Source: JADFJB01 sp964464595 (lineage in GTDB: Bacteria > Zhuqueibacterota > JdFR-76 > DREG01). Taken from it: DNA of 64,000 bases. The position numbers and the translations under genes were made by a program. Positions 20,221 to 28,461 of the stretch are shown in pieces (the stretch's first letter is position 1; each line of letters starts with the position of its first letter). Below the pieces are notes generated by a model, which saw nothing but the letters and a program-made list of their open reading frames with translations, searched no databases and had not been told where the DNA came from. The stretch is taken from positions 1 to 64,000 of the forward strand of contig CAYXGW010000007.1 of NCBI GenBank assembly GCA_964464595.1, written 5' to 3'.

Positions 20221-22824
20221 TTATTTCGTCAGTAATCCATGGAATTGACGAAGAATATTGCCATTATTATCTAACCTTATGAAATATAATTCTTCTTCAG
20301 TTTCAAATTGATTAAATCTTTTTTTCCCTCTAACACCTGGTGCAATAATTAAATGATCAGTCCAGTCTGGTGTCGAAATCGAAACGGCAACAGCTTCTTG
20401 ATTCTCCGTAAATTCATCATCAAGGATGACTGATCCACTTGATATTTGTATCAATTCACCCTTTTGACCAGGCCTAAGAGGTATGATAATGTTAAAGAAT
20501 TCAGTTGGTAAATTTGTTGTTTTCGAATATATCATAGCTGGAGCAGGCTCTTTTTTACCGTAATTATTAGCATACCAACCTTGAATAGGATTTTGAGAGC
20601 CCACAATTTTATTGACTGACAATTCATCCTCATTGATTGGGTAAATTAGCAAATTAGCCTCATTCTCATTTTGTGTTAAAATCGATTGATTTTCTATTAT
20701 CTCCAATGGCATTGGCATAAAATGAAAAAGTTGTTCAAATTTATGTTCTCCTTTACCCTCTAAAACATCCCAAAGAATCCAATAATCAGGCTTGATAAAT
20801 AAAAATCTCCTTGTATGATGGACAGATTTATCGACTTTTTCTTTACTTAATCCATAACCATCACGATAAGTAGCCTCGACAAAATCGTAATTTTGCGTTG
20901 AAACCCACTTATTTGGTAATTCCATATGGGGATCAGTAACCCAATTACTTTTATCAAAATATCTCAGTTGGCTTTTGCCATCTACCACGATTGTATTATG
21001 TGAAAATGAACCTTCAAAATATCTATGCCAAGTATTCTGAACATAGGTAAAAGTGCCAGAATCAACAATAAAAGATTTCCCTAGAGCAAATATTTCAAAG
21101 TTTAGCATATCTTCATGACCATGAGCTGAGCCAAATAGTCCCCCATCAAAAATACTATAATTAGCATCTTCCTCCCAGGAGGTTCTCATAACATATAATC
21201 CTGTATATGGGAAAGCTATTGATTTGACTTTTGGAGCTTTTCCATATTTTCGATTTGAAGCATAAAATTTAAAATCTTCTCTATCAAACATAATACCCGG
21301 GAGTAAAAATAACTTTCTCAAATTCTTACCGTTAAAACCATCATTAATTTGGGGGAACCGTCCGTCAGGCCTGGAAATATGAAGTAAAAACTCATGCATT
21401 TTCTCAAATTTATTTTGCAACTCTTCTGTTAAAGAGACATCATAAAAATCAGCAAACTTAAAGATTCTATGCATTAAAAGGATAACATAAAAATGATAGA
21501 ATGTTGAAGCTTCGGTATATCCTCCATCCGGGTAAACATCTTTATCAAAAGCAAAATCAAATCTCTTATTAACCACTTTTAACCAGCTATTTGCCATTTT
21601 AAATTCCGGGAAAAGAGTGGCGGCTTTAAATAAGCCATATGTTTCTTGAATTAGATGATTTCTTCTGGGAGATCGAAAGTGAGATAAGAATTGTGCATGA
21701 TCATGAATTGTTGCCAATATTTTTATTTTTAAACTAGTATTTACACCTTCAGAATTTAGAAAAATATAGAATGAACTGATAAACGCTTCGCTTAACCTGA
21801 GTCCTGTACCAATTAAACGCCATACTGGATTTTGTTCATCCTTCCATTTTATTGGGGAAATAAATTCAAACCAGGATTCCATTATTCGGTTAAAATCTCG
21901 AGCATACTTTTCATCATTTGTCACTACATATGCTTCACAAAGTCTTTTAATCCACCCAAGCTCGTTTAAAGCAAATATCCATACTTTATCATTGGTTGGA
22001 TTTTTATACCAATCAATCGTTTCATCCAATTTTTTTTCTACCCCCCAAAAAGTAAACCTCCTATCTAAAACTGCATCAGCTAATGAAGTTACTTGATCTG
22101 GACTTGAATAAGATTCTTCGATTTTAAGTAAATATTCCTTTCTAACCAATTCTGCTTTGGCCTGAAATCTTTGAAAAAATTTAGATTCATTGATGATTCC
22201 ATGGCTATCGGTCGTAAAATTTCCAACTATTTCTTTTCCTGAAAAACCAAATAATGAAAGGAATTCTTTTCCCAACATTTGCGGAGCAGGTTCTAATCGA
22301 TCATAAGCAGGTTTGCTATAATAAAAAAGATTTATCAACACCCATACTAAAATCACAATAGAGAAAGCAAACGGAGAATAAATTTTATTGAGTAATTTCA
22401 AATTCTTTGTTAGTCGTTTATAAAGAATTAATACTAGACTGAAAGCGACTAGAAATATTATTACATTTCCTATGATGCTTTCAATCTCCATAATTCCAGG
22501 TAATAATTTTCTATTAATAATAAACCCAATTGGTATAGTTATCGCTAATACTAACAAAGATGAAATAGTCAATCCCTCAAATGAATCAAAGTAGATCCAA
22601 ACTATCGCAAATATTAAACTAGCAGGTAGAATCCATAATAAGATAAAATTAATGTTATATTTTAATAAGTAAAAGCCGAACAATTGCAATTCATATTTCA
22701 CATATGAATCATTAATAATAAAGTAAAGTGCTTTCAAACATCCTGAAACAAAACCAAAAATAAGTGCACCATAAATGCTTAATTTAATTTTTCTAAGAAT
22801 TTGATTATTAAAATAATGCGGCAT
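20221..22824 (-). CDS. Heparinase II/III-like protein with N-terminal membrane domain
   Basis: 867 residues. The first 170 residues contain about five to six transmembrane helices, unlike typical soluble heparinase II/III lyases of 600-700 residues. An alpha/alpha toroid follows (about 200-480, RNHLIQETYGLF), then the heparinase II/III beta-sandwich (about 500-800) with the signature DGGLFGSAHGHEDMLNFE, whose His-x-His residues are typical of the catalytic/metal site. Such enzymes cleave uronate-containing polysaccharides by beta-elimination and often sit in exopolysaccharide loci, where they trim or degrade the polymer. The membrane part suggests a tethered periplasmic enzyme. The ATG at 22824 is taken without a clear ribosome binding site. 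Confidence 0.87.
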   Translation of the reverse strand: MPHYFNNQILRKIKLSIYGALIFGFVSGCLKALYFIINDSYVKYELQLFGFYLLKYNINFILLWILPASLIFAIVWIYFDSFEGLTISSLLVLAITIPIGFIINRKLLPGIMEIESIIGNVIIFLVAFSLVLILYKRLTKNLKLLNKIYSPFAFSIVILVWVLINLFYYSKPAYDRLEPAPQMLGKEFLSLFGFSGKEIVGNFTTDSHGIINESKFFQRFQAKAELVRKEYLLKIEESYSSPDQVTSLADAVLDRRFTFWGVEKKLDETIDWYKNPTNDKVWIFALNELGWIKRLCEAYVVTNDEKYARDFNRIMESWFEFISPIKWKDEQNPVWRLIGTGLRLSEAFISSFYIFLNSEGVNTSLKIKILATIHDHAQFLSHFRSPRRNHLIQETYGLFKAATLFPEFKMANSWLKVVNKRFDFAFDKDVYPDGGYTEASTFYHFYVILLMHRIFKFADFYDVSLTEELQNKFEKMHEFLLHISRPDGRFPQINDGFNGKNLRKLFLLPGIMFDREDFKFYASNRKYGKAPKVKSIAFPYTGLYVMRTSWEEDANYSIFDGGLFGSAHGHEDMLNFEIFALGKSFIVDSGTFTYVQNTWHRYFEGSFSHNTIVVDGKSQLRYFDKSNWVTDPHMELPNKWVSTQNYDFVEATYRDGYGLSKEKVDKSVHHTRRFLFIKPDYWILWDVLEGKGEHKFEQLFHFMPMPLEIIENQSILTQNENEANLLIYPINEDELSVNKIVGSQNPIQGWYANNYGKKEPAPAMIYSKTTNLPTEFFNIIIPLRPGQKGELIQISSGSVILDDEFTENQEAVAVSISTPDWTDHLIIAPGVRGKKRFNQFETEEELYFIRLDNNGNILRQFHGLLTK

Positions 22825-23188
22825 ATTTACAATCGATTTTTACAATTTTAAATTTAATTTTGTTCAGGATGTACTTATCAAATTGAAGATTATTGACCCA
22901 CGAAAAAATATATTTAAATTTATACCAATTTTCTCAACAAAATGCTAAAATATTAAACTACATAAAATACTAGATCAACTGTTTCCGTTCCGAAATAATT
23001 TTAAAGACAATAAGCTGAAAACGAAAAATGTTTTAAGCCAATGGATAGTAAGTCCATGAAATTTAAAGTCTCGTTTTGAAATTTGTATAAAAATGGAATT
23101 GACTTTTGATTTACAAACACGCTGGTTTCTATTTAATTAAAGTCATCTCAAATCCCCATTTTATAATTATTCCCACTTCAAGAAAATA
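22825..23188. other. Intergenic region containing a membrane-protein gene relic
   Basis: AT-rich spacer between the 731-residue AlkP-fold gene and the heparinase-like gene. Its middle (22999-23110) is a degenerate copy of the 3' end of the membrane-protein gene at 25424 and is listed separately. The rest shows no ORF, terminator or promoter that I can support. Confidence 0.55.
22999..23110 (-). pseudogene. Relic of the 3' end of the 25424-26266 membrane-protein gene
   Basis: The DNA aligns base by base with about 25452-25571; for example 'aagccaatgg' is shared, followed by similar sequence. Read on the minus strand it gives NSIFIQISKRDFKFHG-LTIHWL-TFFVFSLL, against SSILVQYPTRVFEFLG-FTFHWL-AFFVFSIL in the intact protein. 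No start or upstream part survives. It lies just downstream of the AlkP-fold gene that itself follows the intact membrane-protein gene, which suggests that a (membrane protein + AlkP) unit was once tandemly duplicated. Confidence 0.8.
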
Positions 23189-25384
23189 CTATTTTATGTA
23201 TCCTAAAGATCTAAGTTGATCTTCTAATTCTTTACTAATTTTTCTTTGAATATTTTGTACCCTTTCTACAGGGTTAAAAGTTTCTCGCCAACTGGTAAGT
23301 TGTTGATCCAACTCCTCACCTATCAAGAGCTTTTGTGAAATGATATTATTGCGTTCTTTAGGGTCTTCGAGTAGATTGTAAAGATGGTGGTCCTTCGTGG
23401 ACGATTGAATAAGTTTATAGCCATTCGGAGAATAGATTGCTTTTAAATTTTGATAAAACCTATCTGGATTGTCCATTGTATACGTAAGATACTTGCAGCG
23501 AAATAATTCAGACACAATTGTATGATCTGCCTCTGAAATAGGTTGTCCCTGTGTTCCCTTAGGCAAGGGTAAATCAAAAACTTTTAAAACCTCTGGCATC
23601 AAATCAACTGTTTGTACAAATTTGTCATTAACACCTGTGAGCTTCATATTTTTAGGATATTTTATGATCAAAGGGACGTTAATCAATTCATTATAAAGGC
23701 CGTAATTGTGGTCAAATGCGTCATGTTCTCCAAATAGATCCCCGTGATCTGAAGTTAAAATTATCATAGAATCATCGTACAATTTCATTTTCTTCAATTT
23801 CTTAAACAATTGACCAATCTGATGATCTAAATAAGTCATTTTACAATCTAACCAATCGTATTGTATTTGAAGCTGTTCTGGAGTAATCGACTTCTTCTGA
23901 ATGTTAATTTCTTTTATATCTTCTTCCGTTGCTATATTTTTATTCCATTTGTCCCAGCTAAAACCGTAAAGAGAATCATACGATTCAGGTAGATGGAAAA
24001 TCACTTCTGCATGTGCTTCTATGTAATTGAGAAATAGGAAAAAAGGCTGAGCACTGTTTTTGTCAAGCCACCGCAGAGTTGTTTCATTGATTTCTGAAGC
24101 TAATTTGCATTTGTTGTATCTAAAAAAACCTCTGCCTCGATAACTTAATAGATTCTCATAATCAAAAATTAATCCCCAAAAAAATTTTTCGCGGATTTGC
24201 CTTTGGGGAGACTCCCAAGTTCTATAAAAATTAAAACCCTGATCTACTTGACTAGCTGTTTTTGACAATATCCTGTTAGACACAACAGCACCTGTATTAA
24301 AACCTTGACTTGATAAAATTTCTGCCAAAGTTAGATTTTCATAAGCCAAAGGTTCACAGGAACCCAATATATTGCGAAGTGAATCATCAGTAAAATGAGC
24401 GCCATGTTTTGAAGGGTACATTCCGGTAAACATGGAGGCATGGGAAGGAAGGGTCCAGGGAGCTGTTGAAACGTAATTTGTGAAAAGAACACCATCTTTT
24501 GAAAATTCATCTATGAAAGGAGTGGTTTTTCTTTCATATCCATAGAATGAAAAATGATCTTTACGGGCTGTATCAAGTACTATCCAAATGATGTTTGGCT
24601 TTCCTTTTAATTTAGACACTTGATTCTCATCAGGTGTAAAGTTCTCGTTCTCATAATATGGTAAGTCAGAATCGGAAAACTTAAAAATTTGAGTTATAAA
24701 CAAAGCCAATAAAATAGCAAAACCAAACCCTAATAATCTAAATTTGATTTTAGAATTTGTCAATTTTGAGAGAAGAGAATCATAACTATTTTTTATGAAT
24801 ATCGCTAAATAAGGAATAGCAATAATAGAAATCAGCAAGGCAATGACTTTCAATTTACTCTCAGGTGGTGACCTCCAATCTAAAAGAAAATAATTGAATC
24901 CTGAAGTAAAAGTAAATGCTAATACCGCTATTTGTAGAAATCCTAAATAATTTGAAAAATAGCTATTAATTTTTTCAACTTTGTGAATGATTCTTATAAG
25001 GATTATCATTGCGAATAGCAAAAATATATTAACAAATATTGCTCGGAAATTTAATAAATTAAACATTCCATTTAATTTGACATTCACAATAACATAATCA
25101 TATAAAAAAAGTAAACATACAAAATAAATACCGTTATAATTTACTTTACTTTTGCCAAATTTCTCAGCTAGGTTAACTACAAAAATCACAATAATTCCTA
25201 AGAGGATACATGCCAAGATATAGGCAGTAAAAAAGCCCATATAAATATTAATACTCATCTTAACCAAAAAATTACCAAAATAAAAATCAACAAATCCTAA
25301 TATTAAGCTAGAAAGGAATCCCAACATCACGCAGTTGCCTAATCTTTGGATAATTGACTTTGAATTTTGTGTTGCAATTGGCAT
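23189..25384 (-). CDS. Membrane-anchored sulfatase-fold (AlkP superfamily) protein, Thr nucleophile
   Basis: 731 residues: seven or so transmembrane helices (1-250) followed by a PF00884-type catalytic domain. Metal and active-site elements are visible: VLDTARKD (about 270), APWTLPSHASMFTGMYPSKHG split here as APWTLPSH + SMFTG (about 315), and TSDHGDLFGEHDAFDH (about 550). The nucleophile position is Thr followed by PSH, not the C/S-x-P-x-R needed for formylglycine maturation. By family logic this resembles LtaS/EptA-like phosphotransferases more than sulfatases; the exact substrate is unknown. The protein ends in DQLRSLGYIK, shared with its paralogues. It follows the membrane-protein gene by 39 bases. 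Confidence 0.87.
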   Translation of the reverse strand: MPIATQNSKSIIQRLGNCVMLGFLSSLILGFVDFYFGNFLVKMSINIYMGFFTAYILACILLGIIVIFVVNLAEKFGKSKVNYNGIYFVCLLFLYDYVIVNVKLNGMFNLLNFRAIFVNIFLLFAMIILIRIIHKVEKINSYFSNYLGFLQIAVLAFTFTSGFNYFLLDWRSPPESKLKVIALLISIIAIPYLAIFIKNSYDSLLSKLTNSKIKFRLLGFGFAILLALFITQIFKFSDSDLPYYENENFTPDENQVSKLKGKPNIIWIVLDTARKDHFSFYGYERKTTPFIDEFSKDGVLFTNYVSTAPWTLPSHASMFTGMYPSKHGAHFTDDSLRNILGSCEPLAYENLTLAEILSSQGFNTGAVVSNRILSKTASQVDQGFNFYRTWESPQRQIREKFFWGLIFDYENLLSYRGRGFFRYNKCKLASEINETTLRWLDKNSAQPFFLFLNYIEAHAEVIFHLPESYDSLYGFSWDKWNKNIATEEDIKEINIQKKSITPEQLQIQYDWLDCKMTYLDHQIGQLFKKLKKMKLYDDSMIILTSDHGDLFGEHDAFDHNYGLYNELINVPLIIKYPKNMKLTGVNDKFVQTVDLMPEVLKVFDLPLPKGTQGQPISEADHTIVSELFRCKYLTYTMDNPDRFYQNLKAIYSPNGYKLIQSSTKDHHLYNLLEDPKERNNIISQKLLIGEELDQQLTSWRETFNPVERVQNIQRKISKELEDQLRSLGYIK

Positions 25385-25423
25385 ATTTATCCTATTCCCT
25401 AAAATAATATGAAGTAATAAGAA

Positions 25424-26266
25424 TTAGACCTCAACGCCCATAACACCCTTTAAAGAAAAAGCAAACAATATACTGAACACAAAAAATGCTATAAGCCAAT
25501 GGAAAGTAAATCCAAGAAATTCAAATACTCGGGTTGGGTATTGTACTAAAATTGAACTGATCATTGATTCTGCAGGTAAACTGGCTTCTGTGGGATTCAT
25601 TAAAGTAACGGAAAGTTGACTTTTTGCAATTTGTTTGGACAAAGCTGTAAGCTCGTTCTTCACTAGAATTTTCTTGCTAACACTTGTATCACCAACTTTA
25701 AAGACCAAATCAAAATCACCTTCACTCTTAGCTACTATACGCCAATTTATTTCCCGCAATGAATAAATTCTCACAGGAGGAGCATCAACGGCTAATCCCT
25801 CTGGAAGCTGTAATTCAACAGAATTAATTTGATCTTCCGGTATATTCTGACCAAGATTAACAGAAACTAAAGTACTTTCCCCAACCTTAAGTGGCCGGTA
25901 TTCGTACCTTGAACCAATTTGAACGAGGATGATTGCTACAGGGACAATCATAAACAACATTGGCCTAAAGGATTTCTTAATATAACGGCCGTTACTTACC
26001 AGAATATTTTTCATTGTATTAAACATCAAACTGATATCATCACGATATAATCGTATTGCAAGAAAATGTGCTTTAACATGATTTTTAGCAATCCTGACAC
26101 CCTTTTGATCAGAAGCTCTTTTAAAGATCACGAGCATCAAAATACTCATAACTAAAGACACAATAAGCATTCCCCATGCAGGGTGTATTTGTTCGAATGG
26201 AATAAAAAACCAATCAAATATAGTACTAAATATGCTGTTTATAAAGTTTAATATAGTCATAATCAT
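25424..26266 (-). CDS. Three-helix membrane protein of YidC/EMC3-like layout, function unknown
   Basis: About 280 residues. Helix 1 is near residues 30-50, then a charged amphipathic stretch of about 50 residues (RIAKNHVKAHFLAIRLYRDD), helix 2 (about 100-120, PMLFMIVPVAIILV), an extracytoplasmic beta-rich domain (130-240) and a final helix near 255-275. The TM1/helical hairpin/TM2 arrangement recalls YidC/Oxa1/EMC3-type insertases, but this is only a topological resemblance. I recall similar proteins beside AlkP-type phosphodiesterase genes in other phyla. Stop and start overlap the preceding gene as TGATG (a GTG at 26269 is an alternative start), so translation is coupled to the ribbon-helix-helix gene. 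Confidence 0.75.
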   Translation of the reverse strand: MIMTILNFINSIFSTIFDWFFIPFEQIHPAWGMLIVSLVMSILMLVIFKRASDQKGVRIAKNHVKAHFLAIRLYRDDISLMFNTMKNILVSNGRYIKKSFRPMLFMIVPVAIILVQIGSRYEYRPLKVGESTLVSVNLGQNIPEDQINSVELQLPEGLAVDAPPVRIYSLREINWRIVAKSEGDFDLVFKVGDTSVSKKILVKNELTALSKQIAKSQLSVTLMNPTEASLPAESMISSILVQYPTRVFEFLGFTFHWLIAFFVFSILFAFSLKGVMGVEV

Positions 26267-26457
26267 CACGAAATATAGTCCAAACCTCTTAGCCTGTTTT
26301 TCATTTCTTCTTCAGAATCTACTTCCTCTGTGGAAGAAATTTCTTTTTCTAATACATGCGTAATAAATTCATCTATGGATGCATATCCGGCAATATCGGC
26401 AAATTCCTTAACTCTATTATAAAGTTCTTGCTCTATTTTTATTTTCGGACCAAACAT
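26266..26457 (-). CDS. Small ribbon-helix-helix-like protein
   Basis: 63 residues with an excellent ribosome binding site (AAGGAG seven bases before ATG). The N-terminal strand plus two helices (KIKIEQELYNRVKEFADIAG, then SIDEFITHVL) has the pattern of ribbon-helix-helix proteins, which usually bind DNA as dimers. An acidic linker follows, and the protein ends in NRLRGLDYIS, strikingly like the LRSLGYIK ends of the AlkP-fold proteins encoded nearby. It is sandwiched between a lipoprotein phosphodiesterase gene (27 bases upstream) and the YidC/EMC3-like gene. It could be a local autoregulator; a non-DNA role, such as an adaptor, is also possible. Confidence 0.75.
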   Translation of the reverse strand: MFGPKIKIEQELYNRVKEFADIAGYASIDEFITHVLEKEISSTEEVDSEEEMKNRLRGLDYIS

Positions 26458-26484
26458 AGGTTAACTCCTTTTATTATTAGTATA

Positions 26485-28461
26485 TTAGTATATAGATTTA
26501 CCAACCATATCGTCGTTCTTTTCTACATTAAACTCGGATAAGATAGTCGGTGCAAGATCGAATAATTTAGGATCATCTGAATTGATTTTCTTATTAGAGA
26601 AAATTATTCCTGGTACTAGTTCGGCGGCCATGCAATGATCCCCACTCCAAGCATCCAGGTTATCTGAAATCCAATCATGAGTTAATCTTCCAATAACTGT
26701 TTCCGTCGAAGCACGATAACCACGATTATATCCAATGACAAGATCCGGTGCATTTTCAATATTTTCCCCGGAATATATTTCACTAGCCAGATAAGTATTT
26801 TCTACAACTTTATTTCTGTTTATGGGATCTCTTAGACTTAAAAGCTTTTTCGAGATTTCACTCAATAATAAATCCTTATCAGAGTTAGAAACAATACCCT
26901 GCCATTCTCTTCCTTTTAAATTGAGATAAATTCCATTAAACCCGTAACCGTAAACTTTCGTTTTCCGCCAATCAACGTTTAGAAGATAGTCGGTTTCACC
27001 CTGTTTTGATTCGTCAAGCAAGGTTAAGTACCCTTCGTTTTTAAGCCATGTATTCAAATGTACCGCGCGCCTGAAAGGAGCAAACCCATGATCTGACATA
27101 ACAATTAAAGTAGTTGATTCATCGATATGCTTTAGAGCTCTTCCTACTATATTGTCAACTGCGATGTAAACATCTTTAATTACTTTGCCAAACTTTTCTG
27201 CCTTTTCAGGATCATATGTTGGATGCTCCTCATCTATCATGTTCCAAAACATATGCGCCTTTAGATCGGTACTGGAAACATAGAAGAAGAGTAACCCATC
27301 TTCAAAATCATTAATTACTTTTTCGAATAAGCGAATTCGCTCTTCTAAAACGTTTTCAGTTTGACTATAAAAATCCTGATGATCAAAGACTCCCCAGTCT
27401 AATGCTTTCGTATCTTCCGGCATCCCTTGTGTATAGAAGTAGCCACAATCTTCATGAAGTTCAGAAGCATAATCTCCCGGAGTTGAAATGGGCAATACCG
27501 GATCTGACGGATCAATATTAATTGGCGTAACATAAAGTTTGAAATTGGGCCGTACTTCCTTCAAGTAAAAGCGGCAAATACCGGATACGGATTGCAGGTT
27601 TGGAATAAGTTCAAAGTCAACTTTAATCCAATCACTCCATTCCTTTTCTTTTAAAAGAATTTGATAATCTTGAATTGCAATTTTTGCCGTCGGAAGTTCT
27701 GGGTCTCGCCAAACTTGAAACGGTATGGTGGCATCCGGTTCACCTTTGCGAAATGCATTCTTCGGTCCAACAAGTTTTGCTTCAACAGCATCATTTAATA
27801 CTTGAACAGGGTATACGACACCACCAGAAATATCATCACGATTTTGAGGCGGATCATCGGTAAAATACGAAAAAGTTCCAAAGGTTCCTAACAGATCCGG
27901 GGTTCCCATGCCGCTCAAAGATTTTCCTTCTGTTACAACGGGTGGATAATTGGCAGGTACGCGAAAGACTGTAGTTGGTACATTGTTGTCCTCAAGTATT
28001 TCCCAAAAGGCCTTACCGTGCCGCAGAAGTTTTACTTCACCACCGGACAAAGGGATAACCCAATCTCCGATTGAAATGGTTTTAGCTGCACCTTTTGTTT
28101 CAGTTGTTGAGGACAATGGCAGCATTGATTTAGGGTCTCTATGGATAAAATCGAAAATCCCATGTCCGCCCGGGTTCATCCCTGTTATGAAATTAGACCA
28201 GGCGACAGGACTTTGGGGAGGATTACTGGTTCCTAAGGGTTTAAAACTACCTTGTTGGGCTAATTTACTAAAATTTGGTAAAAACCCTTTATCCATATAA
28301 TCTGAAACAAGTATAGGATCCATTCCGTCAAATCCAAGAATAATGACCTTTTTCTCAATATTGTTACTAATGCTTTTATTACATCCTTCTAAAACCAGAT
28401 GCATGAATAAAAAGGGTAAAACTAAACTAAATAGAATGACTTTTTTTAATATTTTATTCAT
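26485..28461 (-). CDS. AlkP superfamily type-I phosphodiesterase-like lipoprotein
   Basis: 658 residues. A lipoprotein signal (LVLEGC, Cys near residue 27) predicts membrane anchoring. Metal-binding and catalytic elements of the type-I phosphodiesterase/nucleotide pyrophosphatase family are present: GFDGMDP (about 45), the Ser nucleophile in PQSPVAWSNFITG (about 85), STDLKAHMFW, MSDHGFAPFRR and GDHCMAAELVPG. The start codon overlaps the 3' end of the 726-residue paralogue by 8 bases, which indicates translational coupling. The substrate is unknown; phosphodiester-linked glycan or lipid head groups are plausible given the neighbours. It lacks the LGYIK tail found on the sulfatase-fold proteins. 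Confidence 0.88.
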   Translation of the reverse strand: MNKILKKVILFSLVLPFLFMHLVLEGCNKSISNNIEKKVIILGFDGMDPILVSDYMDKGFLPNFSKLAQQGSFKPLGTSNPPQSPVAWSNFITGMNPGGHGIFDFIHRDPKSMLPLSSTTETKGAAKTISIGDWVIPLSGGEVKLLRHGKAFWEILEDNNVPTTVFRVPANYPPVVTEGKSLSGMGTPDLLGTFGTFSYFTDDPPQNRDDISGGVVYPVQVLNDAVEAKLVGPKNAFRKGEPDATIPFQVWRDPELPTAKIAIQDYQILLKEKEWSDWIKVDFELIPNLQSVSGICRFYLKEVRPNFKLYVTPINIDPSDPVLPISTPGDYASELHEDCGYFYTQGMPEDTKALDWGVFDHQDFYSQTENVLEERIRLFEKVINDFEDGLLFFYVSSTDLKAHMFWNMIDEEHPTYDPEKAEKFGKVIKDVYIAVDNIVGRALKHIDESTTLIVMSDHGFAPFRRAVHLNTWLKNEGYLTLLDESKQGETDYLLNVDWRKTKVYGYGFNGIYLNLKGREWQGIVSNSDKDLLLSEISKKLLSLRDPINRNKVVENTYLASEIYSGENIENAPDLVIGYNRGYRASTETVIGRLTHDWISDNLDAWSGDHCMAAELVPGIIFSNKKINSDDPKLFDLAPTILSEFNVEKNDDMVGKSIY

